Shown here: positions 7,464 to 14,693 of the stretch, one piece after another | Position numbering within the stretch: position 1 is the first letter of the stretch | Layout of the letters: the number at the start of each line of letters is the position of its first letter | DNA from: Gammaproteobacteria bacterium | Lineage (GTDB): Bacteria; Pseudomonadota; Gammaproteobacteria; Pseudomonadales; GM7GCV1 | Direction of reading: 5' to 3' | Assembly: GCA_030830945.1 (NCBI GenBank) | Contig: JAURLY010000286.1 | Coordinates: forward strand, 1-18,534 | DNA length: 18,534 nucleotides | Position numbers and translations under genes: made by a program | The notes under the pieces: generated by a model | The model's database searches: none | What the model saw: only the letters and a program-made list of their open reading frames with translations | What the model was told of the DNA's origin: nothing

Positions 7464-8255
7464 TTACTCAATTGCGGTTTCAAGAGAGCGATCCAGAGAC
7501 TGGAGCTCATTTACCCGGATGATGCTCTGTACTTCGCCAATATATTCCGGCCCTCGTTCCGAATAACGGGATAACCCTTGCGCCAGAGAGATGCCGGTAA
7601 TTTCGCCGGCATCGCGCATTTTTGCTCTCAGTTCTCGCAAGTGGCGATAAGGAGGATGTGTGTTCAGGTTGTGGATATAAGCGGCGATAGAATCGTCGAC
7701 ATCGTCAAAAGCTCGAACTTCGTGCATTGCGCCTTCATTACGTCGGCTGGGTACCAGACCACAACCTTCGCTGTAACACCACTCCCCGAAGAAATTATTG
7801 GCGTCTCGGGAAAATCTGGACGTGCCCCACCCGGATTCCTTCGCAGCTTGGGCCAGGGCCAGTGAAGCAGGGATCATGTCGACTCGAAGTGCAAGAAATT
7901 CAAGTTTTTCATCTGTGTCCAATTCTGCGTCAATTTCATATCTGGCGGCCAATGAATCCAACTGCGACAGGTCTCGTTCAGAGAGGTAGCCGCGTGTTTC
8001 GAAGGCCTGCTGCCATCGGACAACACGCTCACGATCTTTAAGTACCAAGTCATTGGCTTGACGGACGCTGGGCAGCATATAGTCAAAGAATGCCTGTTTT
8101 TTTTCGGTCACATTCGAGAAGGATGAAAAGTCCGGGCGTGGAATGCGCTCGAAGGTATTTGTATCAAAACTGGTTCGAACAGCCCAAGAGATAACAAAGG
8201 CCGCAATTGCTGCAATGCCGATGCAACACGATAAAAACCATTGGAGCTTATTCAT
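7464..8255 (-). CDS. bax: Bax-like membrane-anchored glucosaminidase-domain protein
   Basis: A 263-residue protein with one N-terminal membrane anchor (about 5-27) and a periplasmic region. A mannosyl-glycoprotein endo-beta-N-acetylglucosaminidase (glucosaminidase) domain covers about residues 115-245. SLALAQAAKESGWGTSRFS contains the catalytic-type Glu140. NNFFGEWCYSEGCGLVPSRR matches the Cys-containing insertion typical of Bax. These features separate it from FlgJ, which has an N-terminal rod-capping domain and is found among flagellar genes. The expected role is peptidoglycan hydrolysis, but the cellular job of Bax is poorly known. It appears to be a single-gene unit. Confidence 0.85.
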   Translation of the reverse strand: MNKLQWFLSCCIGIAAIAAFVISWAVRTSFDTNTFERIPRPDFSSFSNVTEKKQAFFDYMLPSVRQANDLVLKDRERVVRWQQAFETRGYLSERDLSQLDSLAARYEIDAELDTDEKLEFLALRVDMIPASLALAQAAKESGWGTSRFSRDANNFFGEWCYSEGCGLVPSRRNEGAMHEVRAFDDVDDSIAAYIHNLNTHPPYRHLRELRAKMRDAGEITGISLAQGLSRYSERGPEYIGEVQSIIRVNELQSLDRSLETAIE

Positions 8256-8315
8256 AAAAGAATCTCAGTGACCTGATTTATATTGCACACGGATATCTTG
8301 CCTCACTGAATCAGG

Positions 8316-8750
8316 TTACAGCAAGCGAAGCCTTACCCAAAGATGGTTGTGGTCCGAGCTGTCCACTTTAATCGTCTCTGCACATTGGGTTTCCATGCCG
8401 CGAACATAAATATGATCCAGTACTTTGCCAAACACTTTACTTCGGTAATGTGGTTCATAGGTCAACGACGACAAGCCGTGTCTGGTCATAAAGTAATCCA
8501 CAAGATTAAGGTATCTTTTGCTTCAGGTATTCGTGCAGAGCGGTGAGCTTTTTGCCGGACCAGGTTGCTGGTTTTCTGGATATTCAAGCTAATGATTTTC
8601 AGCTCGTTTCCTAAGGCTGAAGTCTGAATCAGGTTCCCCATGGGCTCAATGCTTTCGAAGCTCTCAGCGTCCGCAATGTCATTTGACTGGGCTTCAATCC
8701 CGGCAAAAGAAACTCCTGCCAAAATGGCTAGGGAGATTTTCTTGATCAGA
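8316..8750 (-). pseudogene. Broken endonuclease/exonuclease/phosphatase family gene
   Basis: Fragments of one EEP-superfamily protein lie in different frames. The 5' part (about 8750-8486) encodes a signal-peptide-like LIKKISLAILAGVSFAG and then LKIISLNIQKTSN, the family's first strand. A second frame around 8570-8508 reads SGKKLTALHEYLKQKI, which resembles the helix before the AGDFN strand. A third frame (8528-8316) gives YLNLVDYFMTRHGLSSL, then KVFGKVLDHIYVRG and DSSDHNHLWVRLRL, matching the C-terminal LDHIY and SDH motifs. About 150 middle residues with the Glu and Asn catalytic motifs are missing, the frame shifts at least twice, and no ATG precedes the signal peptide. It is therefore not a functional enzyme. 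Confidence 0.75.
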
Positions 8751-8870
8751 AAGCGTGTGGATGCCGGATAGTTAATGTTATTTGACGAGGTCGAACAGAA
8801 TGCCTATTTAATTTCAAATATTTGTGCGCAACATCTTTTATATGTGGACACTTTATTAGAATCCAAAAAG

Positions 8871-8885
8871 TGTAGTTTTATTACA
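8871..8885. promoter_or_regulatory. HexR operator candidate upstream of glk
   Basis: TGTAGTTTTATTACA matches TGTAAT-N3-ATTACA with a single mismatch. It lies 76 bases before the glk ATG and just upstream of a perfect -10 hexamer, so the box would be centred near -48. Together with the zwf site it places glk in the predicted HexR regulon. Confidence 0.7.
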
Positions 8886-8890
8886 ATACG

Positions 8891-8919
8891 TGCATTTAAT
8901 TGCAAGAAAATTTTATAAT
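8891..8919 (+). promoter_or_regulatory. Putative sigma70 promoter of glk
   Basis: A perfect TATAAT -10 hexamer lies at 8914-8919, with a poor -35 (TGCATT, 8891-8896) at 17-base spacing. The predicted start is near 8926, inside the longest form of the glk ORF. This argues that translation starts at the ATG at 8961. Confidence 0.5.
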
Positions 8920-8960
8920 TGCGGGATGTTTGGAAATCTACCGATTCTTTTGACCAAAAT

Positions 8961-9929
8961 ATGCCTGAAAAAAATGTTCTCATAGCCGATATTGGTGGAA
9001 CCAATGCCCGTCTGGCGCTAGCCACTGAAATAGAAGGTCAATTCAGCCAATTGAGAACGCTTGCTTGTGCCGACTATGAGACCTCCTATGATGCAATCAA
9101 AATGTATTTGTGGGAGATCGGCGTTGAACGCCTAGATGGAGTCTGCCTCGCAGTCGCGGGTGCGGTAGTAAACCAAAAAGTAAAATTAACCAATAATCAC
9201 TGGCACTTGGACGGCGCTGATTTGCAGCGGCAGTTGGGTTTCGACAAGGTCCACATCCTTAATGATTTCGAGGCCATCGCTTATTCCCTGCCAACACTAG
9301 CTGAGAATGATCTACTTAGTGTTGGGGCAAGCCACGAACTTCCTCGGGGCAAAAACAGCACGCTGGGTGTTCTTGGACCTGGAAGCGGGTTGGGTGTGGC
9401 AGGACTGGTCGTTCGTCATGCGGAACGTTTTCCGTTGATGGGTGAGGGTGGTCACATAGGCTTTGCTCCGGAAAATTCTTTTCAAACCTCAGTGCTTGAA
9501 GTGCTATTCCGAAAATATTCACGGGTTTCGGCAGAGCGGCTATTGTCAGGCCCGGGTATCCAGAATATTTATTTGGCTATTTGCACGCTAGAAGGGGTGG
9601 AACCACAGCAGATAACCGCGTCGGAAATTGCCAGACAGGCGCAATCCAGAACAGATGAATTCAGCCAAAAAGCGATGGAATTGTTCTTTGAAATCCTGGG
9701 CCAAACTGCCGGGGATTTAATGCTATCTCTGGGCGCTTTTGACGGTGTTTTTATTGGCGGCGGAATCGTTCAGCGTTATCCTGACGAGCTGCTTGCCAGC
9801 AAGTTTCGTCAGGGCTTTGAGGCAAAAGGGCGTCATAGCGAGCTTTTAAAACCGGTACCTACCTGGTTGATCACCCACAAAAATCCAGGCCTGATAGGGG
9901 CCAGCTATTACGTACAGTCGCATTTTTAG
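8961..9929 (+). CDS. glk: Glucokinase (ATP-dependent, Glk family)
   Basis: A 323-residue glucokinase of the proteobacterial Glk type (E. coli Glk is about 321). It phosphorylates glucose to glucose-6-phosphate, feeding Zwf. Motifs are the N-terminal ATP-binding ADIGGTNARLAL (9-20), ILNDFEAIAYSLP with the catalytic Asp102, GPGSGLGVAGL (139-149), GEGGHIGFAPEN (161-172) and a C-terminal GGGIVQRYPD. The frame stays open upstream to a TTG at 8919. I reject that start because it overlaps the TATAAT hexamer and adds 14 unconserved residues. The ribosome binding site is weak. Divergent from the zwf block, it is probably controlled by HexR and may continue into ppc, though ppc has its own promoter candidate. 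Confidence 0.96.
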   Translation: MPEKNVLIADIGGTNARLALATEIEGQFSQLRTLACADYETSYDAIKMYLWEIGVERLDGVCLAVAGAVVNQKVKLTNNHWHLDGADLQRQLGFDKVHILNDFEAIAYSLPTLAENDLLSVGASHELPRGKNSTLGVLGPGSGLGVAGLVVRHAERFPLMGEGGHIGFAPENSFQTSVLEVLFRKYSRVSAERLLSGPGIQNIYLAICTLEGVEPQQITASEIARQAQSRTDEFSQKAMELFFEILGQTAGDLMLSLGAFDGVFIGGGIVQRYPDELLASKFRQGFEAKGRHSELLKPVPTWLITHKNPGLIGASYYVQSHF

Positions 9930-9953
9930 GATAGTACGGCACTTCAGTCAGCA

Positions 9954-9965
9954 TTTCAGCTGAAA
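9954..9965. repeat. 12-bp palindrome between glk and ppc
   Basis: TTTCAGCTGAAA is a perfect palindrome 25 bases after the glk stop. It lacks a loop and a T-run, so it is not a terminator. It could be a regulator site upstream of ppc or chance. Confidence 0.35.
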
Positions 9966-9986
9966 GATCGAAATAATTCTAGTGCT

Positions 9987-10015
9987 TTGCACAATATTTA
10001 GGCTATCCATATACT
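9987..10015 (+). promoter_or_regulatory. Putative sigma70 promoter of ppc
   Basis: TTGCAC (9987-9992) and TATACT (10010-10015) are separated by 17 bases. The -10 matches 5 of 6 and the -35 matches 3 of 6. The predicted start near 10022 leaves a leader of only about 18 bases before the ppc ATG. Confidence 0.5.
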
Positions 10016-10039
10016 TCGGACATCAAAAGGGCTTTATGT

Positions 10040-12670
10040 ATGTCAGATAAAAACGTACCGGTTTCCATCAGCGCCAATATCAAACTTCTCGGCTCCATGC
10101 TAGGAGACTGTATTGCCGAAGTCGAGGGTGAGCAGGTTATCGAAAAAATCGAAACCATACGGCAACTTGCCAAATCGGCTAGATCCGAAGGTAAAGAAGG
10201 CTATACGAAACTGGCAAAGTATTTGATGTCATTGTCCAATGATGAGCTGCTACCAGTCGCCCGGGCTTTTAGTCATTTTCTTAATCTCTCCAACATCGTT
10301 GACCAGCATCATGCCATCTCTCGGGAGATGGATGACGAGCTTTCGGCGACGCAAACGCTGGAAGATATGTTTAGTAAGTTGATGGAGAGTGGCCACAGTG
10401 TTGACCGGATTGGCGATGCGCTCATGCAGATGAATATGGAGCTGGTTTTGACAGCACATCCGACGGAAATTACCCGCCGCAGTTTGATCAACAAGCATGC
10501 AGAAATAGATCAGGTGCTATCGCAACTTGAACTGCAAGGGCTGACCAGTCGGGAAGTCACCATATTGCACCGACGTCTGGCGGAATTAATTGCCCAGATA
10601 TGGAACACCGGCGATTTTCGCGAGCATAGACCGACGCCGGTAGATGAAGCCCGCTGGGGCTTTTCCGTAATAGAAAATTCACTTTGGCACGCCGTGCCTG
10701 CGTTTATGCGGCGATTGCACAACACCAGCATGGCGATTACCGGTGAGTATCTGCCTTTGGAGTTTGCTCCGGTCAGTTTCACCTTTTGGATGGGCGGCGA
10801 TCGCGATGGCAATCCAAATGTTACGGCCAAGGTGACCAAGCAAGTATTGTTGTTAAGCCGATGGACGGCCATTGACCTGTATTTACGTGATGTCCAAGAG
10901 CTGATTGATGAGCTTTCCATGTACCGCTGTACTCCCGAATTAGCGGATCTTGCCGAAGGCGCACGTGAGCCTTACAGGTTCTTGCTCAGAAAACTCAGGG
11001 CACTATTGAGAGAAGCAAAGGAAAGTATTGAAGCGGAGCTTCAAGGGCGCGGGGATGAGCAGGACAATCCATTGCAGTCGATGGAGCAGCTTTGGGAACC
11101 ACTCAAGGCGTGCTTCGACTCCCTTTGGGAGAGTGGCATGGTTAACATTGCTGAAAGCAAGCTGCTCGATGTTCTTCGACGAGTAAGGGCATTTGGTGTC
11201 CACCTTGTTCGCTTTGATATTCGTCAGGAAAGTGACCGTCACACTGAAGCGATCTCTGAACTGACCCAGTATCTAGGGCTTGGCGATTACGCCAGCTGGG
11301 ATGAACAAAAGCGTCAGGAATTTATCCTCTCAGAGTTACAAAGCAAGCGACCACTGATTCCATCTGACTGGACACCTTCAGACAATGTCAAAGAAGTACT
11401 GGATACCTGCCGGGAAATTAGCCGTCATCCGCGTGATGCCTTTGGAGTCTATGTAATCTCTATGGCTCGCACGGCATCGGATGTCTTGCTGGTCAAACTG
11501 CTTATGCGTGAATGCGGTTGCAAAGACTTGCTGCCCGTTGCACCTCTTTTCGAAACCCTTGAAGATTTGAACAATGCCAGCAGTGTGATGACATCCCTGA
11601 TGGAGATGGACTGGTATAAAGAGGAGTGCGGAAACAGCCAGACGGTCATGATCGGCTACTCGGATTCAGCCAAGGACGCCGGGGTAATGGCAGCAGGCTG
11701 GGCCCAATACCGAGCCCAGGAAGAATTACTTCGGGTTTGCGAGGACGCCGGTGTAGCTCTGCAGCTATTCCACGGACGTGGGGGAACGATTGGACGAGGT
11801 GGGGCGCCGGCCAAGGCGGCACTGTTGTCGCAGCCACCCGGGTCATTAACCAATGGTCTGCGCGTAACTGAACAAGGCGAGATGATTCGAACCAAACTCG
11901 GCCTGACCTCAATTGCCACCAAAAGCCTTGCGCTCTACACCACGGCCATACTGCAAGCTAACCTGGACAAGCCTCCCGTTCCCAAACCTGAATGGCGCGA
12001 AGTAATGGACAAGCTAACTGACCTGTCTTGCGCAGCCTATCGTGCCGTTGTGAGGGAAAATCCGGATTTTGTTGCCTATTTCCGTCAGGCGACACCTGAG
12101 CTTGAACTGGGAAACCTGCCATTGGGTTCCAGACCAGCCCGTCGAAAAACAGGTGGTGGCATTGAAAGCCTGCGAGCGATTCCCTGGATTTTTGCCTGGA
12201 GTCAAAATCGTTTGATGTTACCGGCCTGGCTCGGTGCTGGCGATGCACTTCAGCAAGTCATGGATTCGCAAGGAAAAACCATGCTTGAGCAAATGTGCGA
12301 AGACTGGCCCTTTTTCGCCACGCGCATATCCATGCTTGAGATGGTCTATGTAAAAGCTGACATCGATATATCCAATTTCTATGATTCAGTATTGGTCGAT
12401 GAGGACAAGCTCCCATTGGGAAACCAGTTGCGAACCCAGCTAACAAAAGACATATCGGCGGTGCTAAGCATTCGCAACGAGGAAAGCCCGATGGAGGACA
12501 CACCATTGCAGCGAGCTTCAATTGATTTCCGTAACACCTACGTAGATCCGTTGAACTTGCTACAGGCCGAATTGCTTCATCGAAATCGCGAGAAGGAAGA
12601 TGGCGATCTTCAGCAGGCTATTATGGTGACCATTGCCGGAATATCCGCTGGTTTAAGAAATACTGGCTAG
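10040..12670 (+). CDS. ppc: Phosphoenolpyruvate carboxylase
   Basis: An 876-residue bacterial-type PEP carboxylase (E. coli Ppc is 883). It makes oxaloacetate from PEP and bicarbonate to refill the TCA cycle. The catalytic motifs are intact: VLTAHPTEITRRS with His140, FWMGGDRDGNPNVT (about 249-262), FHGRGGTIGRGGAPA (about 576-590), EQGEMIRTKLG, and the invariant C-terminus GLRNTG. The start is the second of two overlapping ATGs (10036 and 10040). Only the one at 10040 opens the long frame, with AAAAGGG about nine bases upstream. A strong terminator follows. Its position after glk links glycolytic input with anaplerosis, but no HexR-like site is visible directly before it. Confidence 0.98.
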   Translation: MSDKNVPVSISANIKLLGSMLGDCIAEVEGEQVIEKIETIRQLAKSARSEGKEGYTKLAKYLMSLSNDELLPVARAFSHFLNLSNIVDQHHAISREMDDELSATQTLEDMFSKLMESGHSVDRIGDALMQMNMELVLTAHPTEITRRSLINKHAEIDQVLSQLELQGLTSREVTILHRRLAELIAQIWNTGDFREHRPTPVDEARWGFSVIENSLWHAVPAFMRRLHNTSMAITGEYLPLEFAPVSFTFWMGGDRDGNPNVTAKVTKQVLLLSRWTAIDLYLRDVQELIDELSMYRCTPELADLAEGAREPYRFLLRKLRALLREAKESIEAELQGRGDEQDNPLQSMEQLWEPLKACFDSLWESGMVNIAESKLLDVLRRVRAFGVHLVRFDIRQESDRHTEAISELTQYLGLGDYASWDEQKRQEFILSELQSKRPLIPSDWTPSDNVKEVLDTCREISRHPRDAFGVYVISMARTASDVLLVKLLMRECGCKDLLPVAPLFETLEDLNNASSVMTSLMEMDWYKEECGNSQTVMIGYSDSAKDAGVMAAGWAQYRAQEELLRVCEDAGVALQLFHGRGGTIGRGGAPAKAALLSQPPGSLTNGLRVTEQGEMIRTKLGLTSIATKSLALYTTAILQANLDKPPVPKPEWREVMDKLTDLSCAAYRAVVRENPDFVAYFRQATPELELGNLPLGSRPARRKTGGGIESLRAIPWIFAWSQNRLMLPAWLGAGDALQQVMDSQGKTMLEQMCEDWPFFATRISMLEMVYVKADIDISNFYDSVLVDEDKLPLGNQLRTQLTKDISAVLSIRNEESPMEDTPLQRASIDFRNTYVDPLNLLQAELLHRNREKEDGDLQQAIMVTIAGISAGLRNTG

Positions 12671-12693
12671 CTTCGTATATCCGCGAGCCTGAT

Positions 12694-12730
12694 AAAGCCC
12701 TGTTCCTTGAACGGGGCTTTTTTTGTTTTT
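12694..12730 (+). terminator. Rho-independent terminator of ppc
   Basis: AAAGCCCTGTTC (12694-12705), a CTT loop and GAACGGGGCTTT (12709-12720) form a 12-base-pair stem with one G-U wobble. A run of T interrupted once by G follows. This is a textbook intrinsic terminator. Confidence 0.93.
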
Positions 12731-12798
12731 ATTGCCACCCGAACGGGTATTTTTTATTACCCCAAAACCTGAATAACAATAAAGATTAACGGAAGGTG

Positions 12799-12816
12799 AG
12801 AAGCACGATTGCTTCT
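12799..12816. repeat. Small inverted repeat upstream of the aldehyde dehydrogenase
   Basis: AGAAGC and GCTTCT are perfect 6-base arms flanking ACGATT, about 87 bases before the dehydrogenase start. It could be an operator, but it is short and I do not recognise a regulator consensus. The rest of the 12731-12902 gap shows an AGGAG ribosome binding site (12887-12891) and nothing else I can support. Confidence 0.3.
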
Positions 12817-12902
12817 AAGCTGTTAAACTGCGCGCCCTTGAATACTATATCCAACTCCGCTTCCCGGATTCGGATCAAAAAATTATAGGAGTATGCGAAA
12901 AC

Positions 12903-14483
12903 ATGACTATTTCAGGCCATATGCTTTTGGGTGCCGAAGAGGTAATGGGAACATCGGCACAAATCAATGCGATTAATCCAGCAACGGGCGAAAAGATGGC
13001 GCCTGACTTTGGCGGCGGAACCCAGGCGGATGTCGACAAAGCCTGTAATAAAGCAGCCAAGGCATTTTCCAGTTTTCGCAGACTATCAAATGAAAAACGT
13101 GCCGCATTCATTGATAGCTGTGCAGACAACATTATGGAGCTCGGTGACGAGCTAGTTGAGCGCGTAATGGCCGAAACAGGTCTTCCGCAGCCAAGAGTTG
13201 TTGGTGAGCGCGGTCGAACCGTGGGTCAGCTCAAACTATTTGCGCAACTTATTCGCGATGGGAATTATCTGGGTGCACGTATTGATACTGCCATGCCAGA
13301 CCGAGAGCCGTTGCCTCGGCTTGACCATCGTATGCAATATATTCCGCTGGGCCCGGTCGCTGTGTTCGGTGCCAGCAATTTCCCTCTCGCATTCTCTGTA
13401 GCCGGCGGTGATACCGCAGCAGCCTTTGCAGCGGGTTGTCCTGTTATCGTCAAAGCGCACTCTTCCCACCCCGGAACGTCTGAATTGGTGGGTCGTGCGC
13501 TGCAGAAAGCAGTCGCCGATCACGGGCTGGATGAAGGTGTCTTTTCACTGGTGTTTGGCTCTGGACGTGAAGTTGGTTCAGCCCTCGTCAGTCATCCTGC
13601 GATCAAGGCCGTCGGTTTCACCGGCTCCGAGGGTGGTGGTACTGCTCTGATGAAACTGGCCGCAGCACGCCCTGAACCGATTCCTGTCTATGCTGAAATG
13701 AGCAGCATTAACCCGGTATTTCTTTTGCCAGACGCGTTGGCTACCCGAGGAGCCGAAATTGGCAGCAACTTGGTTGCATCTATGATGATGGGTGCTGGCC
13801 AATTCTGTACAAGCCCTGGTCTGGTTATCGCTATGGCTGGTGATGGCTATGATGACTTTGTTGCTTCTGCCCGTGATTCCATTGCCGAAGCCGCACCACA
13901 AACCATGCTTTCCCCGACTATTCATGAGGCTTACCAGAAGGGTGTTGAGCATCTTTCTTCCATGTCTCAACTGAGCCAGTTGAGCCAGGGGAAAGAAGCA
14001 CAAGGCTGCCAGTGTCGAGCCGCATTGTTTGAAGTTTCAGCTTCTGACTTTATAAGCAATGAAGATCTGCGTGAGGAAGTATTTGGCTCCTGCTCTTTGG
14101 TGGTTCGTTGCGATAATGCCGAACAGATGATTACTGTTTTGAACAGCTTGAGAGGTCAGCTAACCGGTGCGATTCATGCTACTGATGCTGAGGACCCTGA
14201 GTTAGTTGATGGCTTGATAGAAGCGCTTGAACTAAAAGTTGGCCGTATTATCTGGAATGGCTTTGGTACGGGTGTGGAAGTCTGTCATGCAATGGTTCAC
14301 GGCGGACCGTATCCGGCAACCGCCGACGGCCGCAGCACTTCTGTGGGCACAGCTGCGATTGATCGCTACATGCGCCCTGTTTGTTATCAAAACATGCCAA
14401 ATAAATACCTGCCCAAATCTGTCGATGAAGAAAACTCTCTGGGTATTTGTCGGCTGGTAAATGGCGAGGTTGTTACAAACTAG
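12903..14483 (+). CDS. Alpha-ketoglutaric semialdehyde (2,5-dioxovalerate) dehydrogenase-type ALDH
   Basis: A 526-residue NAD(P)+-dependent aldehyde dehydrogenase. All catalytic residues are visible: Asn159 (GASNFPLAFS), Lys184 (VKAHSSHPGTS), the FTGSEGGG turn (239-246), general base Glu265 (AEMSSINPVF) and nucleophile Cys302 (GAGQFCTSPGL). AHSSHPGTSELV and AEMSSINPVFLLP are typical of the alpha-ketoglutaric-semialdehyde group, which ends oxidative pentose or hexarate pathways in 2-oxoglutarate. The substrate is inferred from this subfamily resemblance; related aldehydes are possible. It is bounded by terminators on both sides, so it is a single-gene unit. Residues about 355-363 contain a repetitive SQLSQLSQ stretch not typical of the family. 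AGGAG lies 11 bases before the ATG. Confidence 0.85.
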   Translation: MTISGHMLLGAEEVMGTSAQINAINPATGEKMAPDFGGGTQADVDKACNKAAKAFSSFRRLSNEKRAAFIDSCADNIMELGDELVERVMAETGLPQPRVVGERGRTVGQLKLFAQLIRDGNYLGARIDTAMPDREPLPRLDHRMQYIPLGPVAVFGASNFPLAFSVAGGDTAAAFAAGCPVIVKAHSSHPGTSELVGRALQKAVADHGLDEGVFSLVFGSGREVGSALVSHPAIKAVGFTGSEGGGTALMKLAAARPEPIPVYAEMSSINPVFLLPDALATRGAEIGSNLVASMMMGAGQFCTSPGLVIAMAGDGYDDFVASARDSIAEAAPQTMLSPTIHEAYQKGVEHLSSMSQLSQLSQGKEAQGCQCRAALFEVSASDFISNEDLREEVFGSCSLVVRCDNAEQMITVLNSLRGQLTGAIHATDAEDPELVDGLIEALELKVGRIIWNGFGTGVEVCHAMVHGGPYPATADGRSTSVGTAAIDRYMRPVCYQNMPNKYLPKSVDEENSLGICRLVNGEVVTN

Positions 14484-14544
14484 TCGTTGTTCGATAGCTC
14501 TCCGGTTACGCGAAAGAACTGGGAGGTCGTTCAAATCTCTATAC

Positions 14545-14576
14545 AGGCGGCTCCTTTAAAGGGGCCGCTTGTCTAT
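14545..14576 (+). terminator. Terminator after the aldehyde dehydrogenase
   Basis: AGGCGGCTCC (14545-14554), a TTTAAA loop and GGGGCCGCTT (14561-14570) pair over ten bases with two G-U wobbles. The downstream T-tract is broken (TTGTCTATTTCT), so termination may be incomplete. The rest of the 14484-14693 gap shows no clear promoter. Confidence 0.72.
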
Positions 14577-14693
14577 TTCTGCGAATTGCGCTCAAATGCA
14601 GGGGCAACTTGCAGGAAATATACAATAATCAACGCATAGACCAATTTCCTCGGTTGCTGAAAAAAATAAAAATTCTGCCCGGGGGGTGAAAAA

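Noticed and set aside
8316..8501. Independent 61-codon gene starting at GTG
   Set aside because: It is the C-terminal piece of an EEP-family protein, with the N-terminal piece in another frame just upstream; a pseudogene explains both.
8919..8960. Longer glk form starting at TTG 8919
   Set aside because: The TTG overlaps the TATAAT promoter hexamer, the extra 14 residues have no family counterpart, and the ATG at 8961 gives the standard glucokinase length.
10510..10920. 136-codon minus-strand open frame
   Set aside because: Antisense to ppc, including its conserved active-site region; no domain or ribosome binding support.
12893..12976. Small out-of-frame ORF starting at ATG 12893 before the aldehyde dehydrogenase
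   Set aside because: The AGGAG is only one base from this ATG, too close for efficient initiation, and the encoded peptide looks random.
13578..14003. 141-codon minus-strand open frame
   Set aside because: Antisense to the catalytic core of the aldehyde dehydrogenase; best explained as a coding shadow.
14601..14640. Promoter for the symporter around TATACAATAAT
   Set aside because: A -10-like sequence is present but no -35 at acceptable spacing, so I do not list it as a feature.
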